The position numbers and the translations under genes were made by a program. A DNA stretch of 52,015 nucleotides from Oscillibacter sp. (lineage in GTDB: Bacteria > Bacillota > Clostridia > Oscillospirales > Oscillospiraceae), in NCBI GenBank assembly GCA_017937405.1, contig JAGBDS010000006.1, forward strand, positions 1 to 52,015, read 5' to 3'. The notes beneath the pieces were generated by a model that worked only from the letters and a program-made list of their open reading frames with translations, was not told where the DNA came from and made no database searches. Positions 22,460 to 31,679 of the stretch are shown here, piece by piece. Numbering within the stretch: the first letter of the stretch is position 1; the number at the start of each line of letters is the position of its first letter.

Positions 22460-24187
22460 ATGGATTTCATGAAGGAATACGAAAAGTGGTTGGCAAGCCC
22501 TGCGCTGTCCGCTGAGGAAAAGGCAGAGCTGGAAGCCATCAAGAATGACCCCAAGGAGATCGAGTCCCGGTTCTACGGCCCCCTGGAGTTCGGCACCGCG
22601 GGCCTTCGCGGCACCATGTATGTTGGTTTACATAACATGAACTTCCATGTCATCCGCTGGGCCACCCAGGGCTTTGCCGACGTCATCGCCGCCGAGGGCG
22701 AGGAGGGCAAGCGCCGGGGCGTGGCCATCTGCATGGACTGCCGCAACCACTCCCAGGAGTTCGCCGTGGAGGCCGCCAAGGTCTGCGCCGCCAACGGCAT
22801 CCATGTCCGCATTTTCGAGTCCCTGCGGCCCACTCCCGAGCTGAGCTTCGCCGTCCGGGAGTACCACTGCCAGGCGGGCATCAACGTCACCGCCAGCCAC
22901 AACCCCAAGGAGTACAACGGATACAAGGTCTACTGGGAGGACGGCGCCCAGCTGCCTCCCCACCACGCCGACGCCATTGCCAAGCGGCTGGGTGAGATCG
23001 ACATCTTCAACGACATCAAGACCATGGACTATGACAAGGCCGTCAAGGCGGGCCTCATCGAGGTCCTGGGCGCTGAGACCGACGAGAAGTTCCTCTCCAA
23101 CGTCATGGCCCAAGTCAACGACGCCGAGACCGTGGCCAAGGTGGCCGACACCTTCAAGCTGGTGTACACCCCCTTCCACGGCACCGGCCACAAGCTGATC
23201 CCCGAGGCGCTGAAGCGTCTGGGCATCAAGCACCTCATCTGCGTGCCTGAGCAGATGGTCATTGACGGCAACTTCCCCACTGTCGTCTCCCCCAACCCCG
23301 AGAACCCCGAGGGCTTCTATCTGGCAGTGGACATCGCCAAGAAGGAAGGCGCCGACTTTATCCTGGGCTCCGACCCTGATGCCGACCGCGTGGGCATCAT
23401 GGTCCGCACGAAGGACGGCGAGTTCAAGGTCATCTCCGGCAACCAGACCGGCGTTCTGCTGCTGGACTACCTGATCGGCGCCATGAAGCGCTCCGGCAAG
23501 CTGCCGGAGAAGCCCGTGGCCCTCAAGACCATCGTCACCACCGAAATGGCCCGCAAGGTGGCCGAGGTCAACGGTCTCCAGAGCTTCGACACCTTCACCG
23601 GCTTCAAGTTCCTGGCGGAAAAGAAGGACAAGCTGGAGAATTCCGGTGAGGGCAAGGTCATCTTTGCCTACGAGGAGAGCTACGGCTACATGGTGGGCGA
23701 CTACGTCCGGGACAAGGACGCCGTCACCGCCTCCCTGCTGCTGACCGAGATGGCCGCCTGGTACGCCGCTCAGGGCATGACCCTGGCCGACGCGCTGGAC
23801 GCCCTGTATGAGAAGTACGGCTACTTCGCTGAGCACACCTACAACCTGGTGATGCCCGGTCTGGACGGCCTGCGGGATATGGCCAACCTGATGAAGTCCC
23901 TCCGGGAGGATCCGCCCGCCGAGATCTCCGGCGTGAAGGTCGCCCAGTTCAAGGACTACCAGGACGGCTCCGTCACCGACACCGCCACCGGCGCGCAGAG
24001 TACCATGGAGCTGTCCGGCTCCAACGTGCTGCGGTTCGAGATGGCCGACGGCACCTCCGTCATCGTCCGTCCCTCCGGCACCGAGCCCAAGATCAAGGTC
24101 TACATCCTGGCCCAGGGCAAGGACGCCGCCGACGCTGCCGCCAACGTGGAGAAGTACGGCAAGTGGGTGGACAGCCTGAAAAAATAA
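22460..24187 (+). CDS. Phospho-sugar mutase (phosphoglucomutase/phosphomannomutase)
   Basis: 575 residues of the alpha-D-phosphohexomutase family, PgcA-like length. The active-site serine is in TASHNPKEYNGYK, the metal loop is GSDPDADRVGIM, the sugar-binding loop is FAYEESYGYMVGDYVRDKDA, and the phosphate-binding loop is RPSGTEPKIKVY. It interconverts glucose 1-phosphate and glucose 6-phosphate (or mannose forms), feeding glycogen and cell-wall precursors. GTAGLRG at the N-terminus is characteristic. Start ATG behind AGGAGGAACGAGAAG. Ended by a strong terminator. Confidence 0.95.
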   Translation: MDFMKEYEKWLASPALSAEEKAELEAIKNDPKEIESRFYGPLEFGTAGLRGTMYVGLHNMNFHVIRWATQGFADVIAAEGEEGKRRGVAICMDCRNHSQEFAVEAAKVCAANGIHVRIFESLRPTPELSFAVREYHCQAGINVTASHNPKEYNGYKVYWEDGAQLPPHHADAIAKRLGEIDIFNDIKTMDYDKAVKAGLIEVLGAETDEKFLSNVMAQVNDAETVAKVADTFKLVYTPFHGTGHKLIPEALKRLGIKHLICVPEQMVIDGNFPTVVSPNPENPEGFYLAVDIAKKEGADFILGSDPDADRVGIMVRTKDGEFKVISGNQTGVLLLDYLIGAMKRSGKLPEKPVALKTIVTTEMARKVAEVNGLQSFDTFTGFKFLAEKKDKLENSGEGKVIFAYEESYGYMVGDYVRDKDAVTASLLLTEMAAWYAAQGMTLADALDALYEKYGYFAEHTYNLVMPGLDGLRDMANLMKSLREDPPAEISGVKVAQFKDYQDGSVTDTATGAQSTMELSGSNVLRFEMADGTSVIVRPSGTEPKIKVYILAQGKDAADAAANVEKYGKWVDSLKK

Positions 24188-24205
24188 GATTCTCTGTTTG
24201 CACCG

Positions 24206-24241
24206 GCGCCCGCCGTCCGAATGGACGGCGGGCGCTTTTCT
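24206..24241 (+). terminator. Intrinsic terminator of phosphomutase gene
   Basis: GCGCCCGCCGTCC pairs with GGACGGCGGGCGC (13 bp, GAAT loop) and is followed by TTTTCT. Confidence 0.9.
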
Positions 24242-24300
24242 GATACTTTTTTGGCGGGGCGCATATACTAGGGGCAGAGTATTTCTTAGGAGGAACGACG

Positions 24301-24945
24301 ATGGGACCTCATTACCCCTTTTCTCTGCCGCCCCTGCCCTATGGAGAGGGCGACCTGCTGCCGGAAATCGACGAAAAGACGCTCCATTTCCACCACGACA
24401 AGCATTTTGCCGCTTATGTAGACAATCTGAACAAGCTGCTGGCTACCTGTTCCGCCTGTCAGGACTGGACGCTGGAGCAGCTCTGCCAGGACTGGTGCCG
24501 CCTGCCGGAGGACATCCGCCAGGGCGTCCGCAACAACGCCGGGGGCGTGTACAACCACACGCTGTATTTCCAGGGGATGACCCCAAATCCCGGAGAGGGA
24601 CCTGACGTGGCCCTGTCCGCCGCCGCGGAGCGGGACCTGGGCGGGATGGCCGCCCTGAAATCCGCCATGAAGACCGCCGCCCTGGGGGTGTTCGGCTCCG
24701 GGTGGGCCTGGCTGGTTTGCGACAAGGATGGCACGCTGTCCGTCCGCAAGACCGCCAACCAGGATACGCCCCTGCCCCTGTGCCCCCTGCTGACCTGCGA
24801 CGTGTGGGAGCACGCCTACTATCTCCAGTACCAGAACCGCAGGGCCGACTACTTCGAGGCCTGGTGGCGGCGCATCAACTGGCCTATGGTCTCCCGGCTG
24901 TACGGGCAGTGCCAGGAGACCCGCCCCCGGTATCCCCAGGACTGA
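24301..24945 (+). CDS. Iron/manganese superoxide dismutase
   Basis: 214 residues. Metal ligands of the Fe/Mn-SOD family are in place: His31 (HFHHDKH), His86 (GVYNHTLYF), Asp168 and His172 (CDVWEHAYYLQYQN). It dismutates superoxide to oxygen and peroxide in the cytoplasm, an oxidative-stress defence useful to an anaerobe. Compared with typical enzymes it has several extra Cys residues (TCSACQDWTLEQLCQDWC). Start ATG behind AGGAGGAACGACG. A TATACT box lies at 24264, but no convincing -35 is visible next to the preceding terminator. Confidence 0.92.
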   Translation: MGPHYPFSLPPLPYGEGDLLPEIDEKTLHFHHDKHFAAYVDNLNKLLATCSACQDWTLEQLCQDWCRLPEDIRQGVRNNAGGVYNHTLYFQGMTPNPGEGPDVALSAAAERDLGGMAALKSAMKTAALGVFGSGWAWLVCDKDGTLSVRKTANQDTPLPLCPLLTCDVWEHAYYLQYQNRRADYFEAWWRRINWPMVSRLYGQCQETRPRYPQD

Positions 24946-24956
24946 AGGGGCACGGT

Positions 24957-24988
24957 AAAAGCGGTGCGGACCGAAAGGTCCGCGCCGC
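24957..24988 (-). terminator. Shared terminator between SOD and small minus-strand gene
   Basis: GCGGTGCGGACC pairs with GGTCCGCGCCGC around a GAAA loop. On the minus strand it is followed by TTTTACC, so it serves the 57-codon gene best and may also end the SOD transcript. Confidence 0.75.
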
Positions 24989-24996
24989 TCATCATC

Positions 24997-25170
24997 TTAT
25001 TTGTTTTCCTGATACCTCTCCGCTTGGTCCTTCGCCCGGTCCAGTAAGCGTGTCAGCAGTGCCCTGGCGGAATCGACCTGGCCCGCGTCAAGCAGGTCGA
25101 TGGCATCCTCCAATGGACCGCACAGCATCAAAAACTGCAGTCTTTTCTCCCGCATCGCCTTTTCATCCAT
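24997..25170 (-). CDS. Small helical protein
   Basis: 57 residues starting at the ATG at 25170, with AGGAAGTG five bases upstream. Sequence is a charged helical hairpin: KAMREKRLQFLMLCGPLEDA and then VDSARALLTRLLDRAKDQAE. No membrane segment or known family. An upstream extension to 25248 has no ribosome site. It is divergent from the XRE regulator; the 190-base gap between them holds the regulator's promoter and a TTACAAT dyad. Confidence 0.5.
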   Translation of the reverse strand: MDEKAMREKRLQFLMLCGPLEDAIDLLDAGQVDSARALLTRLLDRAKDQAERYQENK

Positions 25171-25321
25171 GAGAACACTTCCTTTCCTGCATTCGCAGAC
25201 CATTTTATCAGAATTTTCGTGGCAGATATTGTCGAAACAGCACACCAATTCCCATTTCTCTCCATTCCAAAACGGTCCATGATTACAACACTTTAGTATT
25301 TATTAAAAGTCAACTGAAATT

Positions 25322-25338
25322 TTACAATCGTATTGTAA
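25322..25338. promoter_or_regulatory. TTACAAT-CGT-ATTGTAA dyad, likely XRE operator
   Basis: Perfect 7-bp inverted repeat with a 3-base spacer, 27 bases upstream of the XRE gene start and within its expected promoter. Autoregulation by the encoded helix-turn-helix protein is a plausible use. Confidence 0.5.
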
Positions 25339-25364
25339 TATCGGTTTCAAGGGAGGGTATCTCC

Positions 25365-25643
25365 ATGCTGCATGAACAGATCCGCTGCCTGCGGACGGCC
25401 CGGGGCATGACACAGGTCGAATTGGCCCACCGCCTGGGCGTCTCCAAGCAAAGCGTCTCCAACTGGGAAAGCAATAATATTCAGCCCTCCATTGAGCTTC
25501 TGGAAAAGATCGCGGACCTGTTCGGCGTCACGACAGATCATCTGCTGGGCCGGGAGGCCCTGCGGACACTGGACGTATCGGACCTGACGCCGCAGCAGAT
25601 CGCCCATTTACAGCTGCTGGTGGAGGACCTGCGGGGCGGCTGA
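25365..25643 (+). CDS. XRE-family helix-turn-helix regulator
   Basis: 92 residues. Residues 5 to 60 form a Cro/CI-type HTH: RTARGMTQVELAHRLGVSKQ with SVSNWESNNIQPSIELLEKI after it. The remaining 30 residues (LDVSDLTPQQIAHLQLLVED) probably form a dimerisation helix. A ribosome site GGGAGG precedes the ATG. It likely represses its own promoter and possibly the divergent 57-codon gene. No phage context is visible nearby. The gene ends 62 bases before the pyrC promoter and has no part in the pyr operon by orientation alone. Confidence 0.85.
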   Translation: MLHEQIRCLRTARGMTQVELAHRLGVSKQSVSNWESNNIQPSIELLEKIADLFGVTTDHLLGREALRTLDVSDLTPQQIAHLQLLVEDLRGG

Positions 25644-25705
25644 GACAGCCCGAAAAAGTATCCATATCTCTCCCTCTTTTTATTTCTTTTGACGGTGAAA
25701 ATCCG

Positions 25706-25734
25706 TTGACATCCCCTGCCGTTTCCGATAAAAT
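25706..25734 (+). promoter_or_regulatory. pyr operon promoter
   Basis: -35 TTGACA (25706 to 25711), 17-base spacer, -10 TAAAAT (25729 to 25734). The predicted leader is only about 38 bases, too short for a PyrR attenuator of the Bacillus kind, so control of the operon must lie elsewhere. Confidence 0.85.
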
Positions 25735-25778
25735 AAGGAGTCGAATAATGCGTACGAAACGAAGAAAGGAGATGCCCC

Positions 25779-27062
25779 ATGAGTCTGCTGCTGAAAGGCG
25801 GAACCGTTTTTTTAAACGGCGGATTTCAGAATATGGACCTCGCCATTGACCAGGGCCGTATTGTTTCTTCTTCCCTTCCCACGGAAGGCTTTTCCGTCAT
25901 TGAATTGCATAATCATTTGATCGTTCCAGGTTTCGTCGATGTTCATGTTCATCTTCGGGAGCCTGGTTTTTCTTATAAGGAAACGATCTTCTCCGGCACC
26001 TCGGCGGCCGCCGCAGGCGGCTACACCGCCGTGTGCTCCATGCCCAACCTGAAGCCCGTCCCCGACGACGGGGCGAATTTACAGGTCCAACTGGACCTGA
26101 TCCGAAAAAACGCCAAGGTCCATGTGTATCCCTACGGCGCCATCACCCGGGGCGAAAAGGGCGAAGAACTGGCGGATATGGCGGCCATGGCCCCCCATGT
26201 AGCAGGCTTCTCCGACGACGGGCGGGGCGTCCAGTCCCGGGAGATGATGCGCTCCGCCATGCTGCTGGCCAAATCGCTGGACAAGCCCATCGTGGCCCAT
26301 AGCGAGGATGAATCCCTGCTGACAAAGGGCTGGGCTATCCACGACGGGGAATTTGCCCGGCGGAATGGTTTCCCCGGCAACGACCCTGCCAGCGAGTGGA
26401 AGCAGGTGGAGCGGGACATTCAGCTGGTGCGGGAGACCGGATGCCAGTACCATGTGTGCCATATCTCCACCAAGGAGACCGTGGCCCTCATCCGGGCCGC
26501 CAAGGCCGAGGGTCTGCCCGTCACCTGCGAGACCGGGCCTCACTACCTGGTGATGTGCGACGAGGACCTGCTGGACGAGGGACGTTTCAAGATGAATCCT
26601 CCCATCCGCTCCGCGGAGGACCGGGATGCCTTGGTGGCGGGCCTGCTGGACGGCACCGTGGACTGCATCGCCACCGACCACGCCCCCCACAGCGCCGAGG
26701 AGAAATCCAAGGGCCTGCGGGGCAGTCTCAACGGCATCGTGGGGCTTGAGACCGCCTTCCCCATCCTGTACACCAATCTGGTGGAGACCGGCATCGTGCC
26801 GCTGGAAACCGTTCTGAACGCCCTGTGCGTCACTCCCCGGAAAATCTTCGGCCTGCCCGGCGGCGAGCTAACGGAAGGACAGCCCGCCGACCTGACGGTG
26901 CTGGACCTGAACCGGCCCCACGTCATCGACAGCCAGACGTTCCGCTCCCTGGGCCGTGCCACCCCCTTTGACGGCTGGGGCGTGTCCGCCGCTGTCGCCA
27001 TGACCGTCTGCGGCGGTGAGATCGTCTACCATGACCTGAACACCCAGGAGGACATCCTATGA
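25779..27062 (+). CDS. pyrC: Dihydroorotase
   Basis: 427 residues, class I type. Cyclises carbamoyl-aspartate to dihydroorotate. Zinc ligands: VDVHVHLREPGFSYKETI (HxH), His in CHISTKE, and the catalytic Asp in ATDHAPHSAEEK. Substrate-binding Asn is in SMPNLKP. The bridging carboxy-lysine found in some family members is not obvious here. Start ATG after AAAGGAGATGCCCC. First gene of a seven-gene operon; its stop overlaps the pyrK start (ATGA), so translation is coupled. Confidence 0.95.
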   Translation: MSLLLKGGTVFLNGGFQNMDLAIDQGRIVSSSLPTEGFSVIELHNHLIVPGFVDVHVHLREPGFSYKETIFSGTSAAAAGGYTAVCSMPNLKPVPDDGANLQVQLDLIRKNAKVHVYPYGAITRGEKGEELADMAAMAPHVAGFSDDGRGVQSREMMRSAMLLAKSLDKPIVAHSEDESLLTKGWAIHDGEFARRNGFPGNDPASEWKQVERDIQLVRETGCQYHVCHISTKETVALIRAAKAEGLPVTCETGPHYLVMCDEDLLDEGRFKMNPPIRSAEDRDALVAGLLDGTVDCIATDHAPHSAEEKSKGLRGSLNGIVGLETAFPILYTNLVETGIVPLETVLNALCVTPRKIFGLPGGELTEGQPADLTVLDLNRPHVIDSQTFRSLGRATPFDGWGVSAAVAMTVCGGEIVYHDLNTQEDIL

Positions 27063-27796
27063 AAAAGTCGCTCTTTACTTTGGAACACGCCCGGCAGCTG
27101 ACGGAGGACACCTATGAGCTGGTGCTCTCCGGCGACACCTCCGCCATCACCGCACCGGGCCAGTTTGTGAATATCGAGCTGCCCGGCAAGTTCCTGCGGC
27201 GGCCCATCTCCATCTGCAACTGGGCGGAGGACGCTCTCATGCTGCTGGTGAAAGTCGTTGGCGAAGGCACGAAAGAGCTGGTACGCTGCGTGCCCGGCAC
27301 GGAGCTGGACGTGCTCAGCGGCCTGGGCAACGGCTTTGACATGAGCATCGCCGGGGAACACCCGGTTCTAACGGGCGGCGGCATCGGCATCGCGCCACTG
27401 TACGGCCTGGCCCAACGGATGCTGGAGCGGGGACAGAACCCCACCGTGGCTCTGGGCTTCCGCACCGGGAAGGACGCCTTCTATCTGGAGGAGTTCGCCG
27501 CCCTGGGCTGCCGGCTGCTCATCGCCACCGAGGACGGGAGCATGGGCGTCAAGGGCTTCGTCACCGACTGTATCAAGGCAGTACCGGAGTGCGATTACGT
27601 GCTCGCCTGCGGCCCCCTGCCCATGCTGAAGGCCGTCCATTCCCTGCCCCAGCTCAAGGATGGACAGTTCAGCTTCGAGGCCCGGATGGGCTGCGGCTTC
27701 GGTGCCTGCATGGGCTGCACCGTGCCCACCAAGGGCGGGTACAAGCGGGTCTGCAAGGACGGCCCCATCCTGTATAAGGAGGAGATCGTATGGTGA
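27059..27796 (+). CDS. pyrK: Dihydroorotate dehydrogenase electron-transfer subunit
   Basis: 245 residues. PyrK carries FAD and a [2Fe-2S] cluster and lets the PyrD type 1B enzyme use NAD+. FAD part: RRPISICNW; NAD-binding part: VLTGGGIGIAPLYGLAQRML and CGPLPMLKAV; the cluster Cys residues are in MGCGFGACMGCTVP and, after a gap, VCKDGPIL. The start overlaps pyrC by four bases and the end overlaps pyrD by seven bases. Confidence 0.94.
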   Translation: MKKSLFTLEHARQLTEDTYELVLSGDTSAITAPGQFVNIELPGKFLRRPISICNWAEDALMLLVKVVGEGTKELVRCVPGTELDVLSGLGNGFDMSIAGEHPVLTGGGIGIAPLYGLAQRMLERGQNPTVALGFRTGKDAFYLEEFAALGCRLLIATEDGSMGVKGFVTDCIKAVPECDYVLACGPLPMLKAVHSLPQLKDGQFSFEARMGCGFGACMGCTVPTKGGYKRVCKDGPILYKEEIVW

Positions 27797-28707
27797 ATCT
27801 CGCTGTTTCTCTGGCGGGCGTGGAGCTGAAAAATCCCATCATCCCCGCCTCCGGCACCTTTGGCTACGGCCGGGAGTATGCCGAATTATATGACCTGAAC
27901 ATCCTGGGCAGCTTCTCCTGGAAGGGCACCACCGGGGAGGCCCGGCTGGGCAATCCCCAGCCCCGCATCGCTGAAATGACCGGCGGGATGCTGAACGCCG
28001 TGGGCTTGCAGAATCCCGGCATCGACGCGGTGATCAAAAAGGAAGTGCCCAACATTGCGAAAATCTTTCAGGGGCCTGTTATCGCCAACGTGGGCGGGTT
28101 CTCCCTGGAGGAATACGCGGAAAACTGCCGCAAACTGAACGACGTGGAGCAGGTCAAAATCCTGGAAGTGAACATCTCCTGCCCCAACGTCCACGCGGGA
28201 GGCAAGAACTTCGGCTGTGACCCCAAGGCTGCCGCGGAGGTCACCCGGGCAGTGAAGGCAGTCACGGACAAGCCTGTATTCATGAAGCTGACGCCCAATG
28301 TCACGGACATTGCGGAAATCGCGAAAGCCTGCGAGGACGCGGGCGCCGACGGCCTGTGCCTGATCAACACCCTGCTAGGTATGCGCATTGATCTGAAGTC
28401 CCGGAAACCCATCATCGCCAACCGCACCGGCGGCGTCTCCGGCCCCGCCGTGTTCCCGGTGGCGCTGCGGATGGTGTGGGATGTGTACGAAGCCGTTAAA
28501 ATTCCCATCATCGGCTGCGGCGGCGTTTCCTCCGCCGAGGACGCGGCGGAAATGATGCTGGCGGGCGCCACGGCTGTGGAAGTTGGCGCCGCCAACCTGA
28601 AAGACCCCTATGCCTGCAAGACCATTGTGGAAAACCTGCCCAACCTCTGTGAGCGGATGGGCGTGACTGATATTTCTGAACTGACAGGAGGATCACATCA
28701 TGGCTAA
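27790..28707 (+). CDS. pyrD: Dihydroorotate dehydrogenase, type 1B
   Basis: 305 residues. FMN enzyme that oxidises dihydroorotate to orotate. [14 protein letters not shown] near the N-terminus and [15 protein letters not shown] with the catalytic Cys are typical of class 1B, which needs PyrK. FMN-phosphate loop: [20 protein letters not shown]. The neighbouring pyrK supports the NAD+-linked type. ATG at 27790 lies inside the pyrK end after GGAGGAGATCGT. Confidence 0.95.
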   Translation: MVNLAVSLAGVELKNPIIPASGTFGYGREYAELYDLNILGSFSWKGTTGEARLGNPQPRIAEMTGGMLNAVGLQNPGIDAVIKKEVPNIAKIFQGPVIANVGGFSLEEYAENCRKLNDVEQVKILEVNISCPNVHAGGKNFGCDPKAAAEVTRAVKAVTDKPVFMKLTPNVTDIAEIAKACEDAGADGLCLINTLLGMRIDLKSRKPIIANRTGGVSGPAVFPVALRMVWDVYEAVKIPIIGCGGVSSAEDAAEMMLAGATAVEVGAANLKDPYACKTIVENLPNLCERMGVTDISELTGGSHHG

Positions 28708-29401
28708 AGACGTTATCATCGCCCTGGATTTCCCTACCCGTGAGGAGACCCTGGCCTTTTTGGACCAGTTCCCCGCCGGGGAGAAGCCCTTTGTGAAGAT
28801 CGGCATGGAGCTGTTCTATGCCGAAGGCCCCCAGATCGTCCGGGACATCAAGGCCCGGGGCCACAAGATTTTCCTGGATCTGAAGCTCCACGACATCCCC
28901 AACACCGTGAAGCGGGCCATGAGCGTCCTCTCCCGGCTGGATGTGGACATGGTGAACCTCCACGCCGCCGGCGCTTCCGAGATGATGAAGGGCGCCTTGG
29001 AGGGCCTGACCCGGCCTGACGGCACCCGGCCTATTCTCATCGCCGTTACCCAGCTCACCTCCACCGACGCCGCCGCTCTGAAAAACGAGCTGCTCATTGA
29101 CGTGCCCATGGCGGAAACCGTCATGTCCTACGCCAAGAATGCCGCCGATTCCGGCCTGGACGGCGTGGTGTGCTCTCCCCTGGAGGCCGCTCTCGTCAAG
29201 GAGAAGTGCGGCGAGAACTTCGTCACCGTCACCCCCGGCATTCGCTTTGCCGACAGCGCCGTAGGCGACCAGAAGCGCATCATGACCCCCGAAAAGGCGG
29301 GCAAGTCCGGCTGCGACTACATCGTGGTGGGCCGCCCCATCACTCAGGCGGAGGACCCCGTGGCCGCCTACCGCCGGGCCGTCAAGGATTTCTTAGGTTA
29401 A
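28700..29401 (+). CDS. pyrF: Orotidine 5'-phosphate decarboxylase
   Basis: 233 residues of the bacterial PyrF group. It removes CO2 from OMP to give UMP. The catalytic Lys-Asp pair is in [13 protein letters not shown], the first Asp in ALDFPTRE, and the phosphate-binding Arg is in [17 protein letters not shown] is also present (VTPGIRFAD). The start overlaps pyrD by eight bases, with ACAGGAGGATCACATC upstream. Confidence 0.95.
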   Translation: MAKDVIIALDFPTREETLAFLDQFPAGEKPFVKIGMELFYAEGPQIVRDIKARGHKIFLDLKLHDIPNTVKRAMSVLSRLDVDMVNLHAAGASEMMKGALEGLTRPDGTRPILIAVTQLTSTDAAALKNELLIDVPMAETVMSYAKNAADSGLDGVVCSPLEAALVKEKCGENFVTVTPGIRFADSAVGDQKRIMTPEKAGKSGCDYIVVGRPITQAEDPVAAYRRAVKDFLG

Positions 29402-29425
29402 CATTTTCTGAGGAGGATTTACGAT

Positions 29426-30061
29426 ATGAGTTTGGAAAAGACCATCGCCCATGACCTGCTGAGTATCGGTGCCGTGTTCCTGCGGCCCGACGAGCCCTTT
29501 ACCTGGGCCAGCGGCATCAAGAGCCCCATCTACTGCGACAACCGCCTGACCCTGACAGCCCCCACCGTCCGCACCCATGTGGAGGAGGGCCTGGTGGACC
29601 TCATCTGCAAGCACTACCCCAACGTGGAGGTCCTGATGGGCACCTCCACCGCCGGTATCGCCCACGCCGCCATCTGCGGCCACCTCATGGGCCTGCCCAT
29701 GGGCTACGTCCGCTCCGGCAACAAGGACCATGGCCGCCAGAACCGCATTGAGGGCAAGCTGGAAAAAGGTCAGAAAGTGGTCGTCGTGGAGGACCTGATC
29801 TCCACCGGCGGAAGCTGCATCGAGGTGGTGGAGGCCCTGCGGGAGGCCGGCGCCGAGGTGCTGGGCATCGTATCCATCTTCACCTACGGCCTGCAGAAGG
29901 GCATCGACCGCATGGCCGCCGCCAATGTGGTCAATTACAGCCTCTCCAACTTCGACGCCGTGTGCGAAGTGGCTGCCGAAGAGGGGAAGATCAAGCCCGA
30001 GGACATTGACCGTCTGAAGCAGTTCCGGGCCAATCCCTCTGACGAATCCTGGATCGGCTGA
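29426..30061 (+). CDS. pyrE: Orotate phosphoribosyltransferase
   Basis: 211 residues. Joins orotate to PRPP to give OMP. The PRPP-binding loop is [34 protein letters not shown] at the N-terminus and [20 protein letters not shown] are family motifs. ATG at 29426 behind GAGGAGGATTTACGAT. Follows pyrF by 24 bases and precedes pyrB by 14 bases. Confidence 0.95.
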   Translation: MSLEKTIAHDLLSIGAVFLRPDEPFTWASGIKSPIYCDNRLTLTAPTVRTHVEEGLVDLICKHYPNVEVLMGTSTAGIAHAAICGHLMGLPMGYVRSGNKDHGRQNRIEGKLEKGQKVVVVEDLISTGGSCIEVVEALREAGAEVLGIVSIFTYGLQKGIDRMAAANVVNYSLSNFDAVCEVAAEEGKIKPEDIDRLKQFRANPSDESWIG

Positions 30062-30075
30062 GAGGAGGAACCAAT

Positions 30076-30996
30076 ATGCCCAGAAATCTCATTGATATTG
30101 TTGACCTGTCCGTGGAGGAGATCAATGAACTGATTGCCACCGCCGAGGACATCATCGCAAACCCTGTCAAGTACCAGGACGCCTGCGCTCACAAGCAGCT
30201 GGCCACCCTGTTCTTTGAGCCCTCCACCCGCACCCGCCTGTCTTTTGAGTCCGCTATGCTGGCTCTGGGCGGCAGCGTGCTGGGCTTCTCCGAAGCCAGT
30301 TCCAGCTCCACTGCCAAGGGTGAGACTGTGGGCGACACCATCCACACCGTGAGCTGCTACGCCGACATCATCGCCATGCGCCATCCCAAGGAGGGCGCTC
30401 CCTTCGCCGCCGCCCAGGTGGCTGAGGTTCCTATCATCAACGCCGGTGACGGCGGCCACAACCACCCCACCCAGACCCTCACCGACCTGCTGACCATCCA
30501 CCGGGAGAAAGGCCGTCTGGACAACTTCACCATCGGCTTCTGCGGCGACCTGAAATTCGGCCGCACTGTCCACTCCCTGGTGAACGCCCTCAGCCGGTAC
30601 AGCAACATCAACTTCGTTCTCATCTCTCCCACCGAGCTAAAGCTGCCCCGCTATGTGAAGGAGGAGGCCCTGAAAAAGAAGGGCATCCCCTACACCCAGA
30701 CCACCGATCTGGAGTCTGTCATCCCCCAGCTGGACATTCTGTACATGACCCGCGTCCAGAAGGAGCGGTTCTTCAACGAGGAGGACTACCTGCGGCTGAA
30801 GGACAGCTACATCCTGACCCCGGAAAAGCTGGTAAACGCCAAGGCCGACCTCTCCATCCTCCATCCCCTGCCCCGTGTCAATGAGATCGCCGTGGCGGTG
30901 GACAAGGACCCCCGGGCCGCCTACTGGCGCCAGGTCAAGAACGGCAAGTTCATCCGCATGGCCCTCATCATGAAGCTGCTGGGCGTTGAAATCTAA
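30076..30996 (+). CDS. pyrB: Aspartate carbamoyltransferase, catalytic subunit
   Basis: 306 residues. Condenses carbamoyl phosphate with aspartate. Carbamoyl-phosphate motif [16 protein letters not shown], the SSSTAKGET loop carrying the Lys contributed to the adjacent active site, and [12 protein letters not shown]. The C-terminal Asp-binding region includes HPLPRVNEI. Length is standard. The presence of pyrI directly after it indicates a dodecameric, allosterically controlled ATCase of the enterobacterial type. ATG after GAGAGGAGGAACCAAT. Confidence 0.95.
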   Translation: MPRNLIDIVDLSVEEINELIATAEDIIANPVKYQDACAHKQLATLFFEPSTRTRLSFESAMLALGGSVLGFSEASSSSTAKGETVGDTIHTVSCYADIIAMRHPKEGAPFAAAQVAEVPIINAGDGGHNHPTQTLTDLLTIHREKGRLDNFTIGFCGDLKFGRTVHSLVNALSRYSNINFVLISPTELKLPRYVKEEALKKKGIPYTQTTDLESVIPQLDILYMTRVQKERFFNEEDYLRLKDSYILTPEKLVNAKADLSILHPLPRVNEIAVAVDKDPRAAYWRQVKNGKFIRMALIMKLLGVEI

Positions 30997-31014
30997 GGGG
31001 AGGTATCTGCATCT

Positions 31015-31440
31015 ATGAATATCGACAGCATCCAAAACGGCGTGGTCCTGGACCACATCCAGGCCGGCAAGAGCATGGACATTTACAAGTACCTCCATCT
31101 GGACGAGCTGGACTGCCAGGTTGCCATCATCAAGAACGCCCGCAGCGAGCACATGGGCCGGAAAGACATCATCAAGATCGACTATCCCCTGGACCTGGAC
31201 CTGGATGTGCTGGGCTACATCGACTCCAACATCACCGTCAACATCATCCGGGACGGCAAGCGGGTGGAAAAGAAGCACCTGGAGCTGCCCCAGAAGCTGG
31301 TGAACGTCATCCACTGCAAGAACCCCCGCTGCATCACGGTCAGCGAATCTCAGTTGGACGCCATCTTCCTGCTGAGTGACCCCGCCAAGCACACCTACCG
31401 CTGTGCCTACTGCGAGACGGCTATCGACAAGAAATTTTAA
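31015..31440 (+). CDS. pyrI: Aspartate carbamoyltransferase, regulatory subunit
   Basis: 141 residues. Binds nucleotide effectors at the N-terminal domain and contacts PyrB through a zinc domain. Zinc Cys ligands: CKNPRCITV and, after a gap, CAYCET. LDHIQAGKSMDIYKYL and the Lys-rich DIIKID region are family features. ATG behind GGGGAGGTATCTGCATCT. Last gene of the pyr operon, so pathway flux is probably set by allosteric feedback, since no transcriptional attenuator is seen in the leader. Confidence 0.93.
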   Translation: MNIDSIQNGVVLDHIQAGKSMDIYKYLHLDELDCQVAIIKNARSEHMGRKDIIKIDYPLDLDLDVLGYIDSNITVNIIRDGKRVEKKHLELPQKLVNVIHCKNPRCITVSESQLDAIFLLSDPAKHTYRCAYCETAIDKKF

Positions 31441-31445
31441 AGCAC

Positions 31446-31657
31446 CCGGCCCGGAGCAGGACTCCGGGCCGGCAGCTTGTCGAAAAGTCTTTTCGACAAG
31501 CTGCTTAAGATTTCAGAACTTTTGAAAAGTTCTGAAATCTATTGATTGAAATGGCGCTGGGCACCCTTCCTGGGTTCCCCGCGCACACCCTTCCTTCCCG
31601 TTGCACAAGTCTTCCGCATTTATCGACAGTCTGCGGCCCGGAGCAAGACTCCGGGCC
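31446..31657. repeat. Cluster of long hairpins with duplicated GGCCCGGAG unit
   Basis: After pyrI: 31446-31472 (11-bp stem), 31472-31504 (15-bp stem) and 31508-31540 (15-bp stem), all perfect. At 31635-31657 the first hairpin core recurs with one loop change (CAGGA to CAAGA). None has a good U-run. The 239-base gap 31441 to 31679 is filled by this cluster and the ribosome site of the exporter gene. Confidence 0.8.
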
Positions 31658-31679
31658 GGACACTTTTGAAGGACACACT

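Noticed and set aside
25740-25778. PyrR-type attenuator in the pyr leader
   Set aside because: The leader is only about 38 bases and has no anti-terminator/terminator pair.
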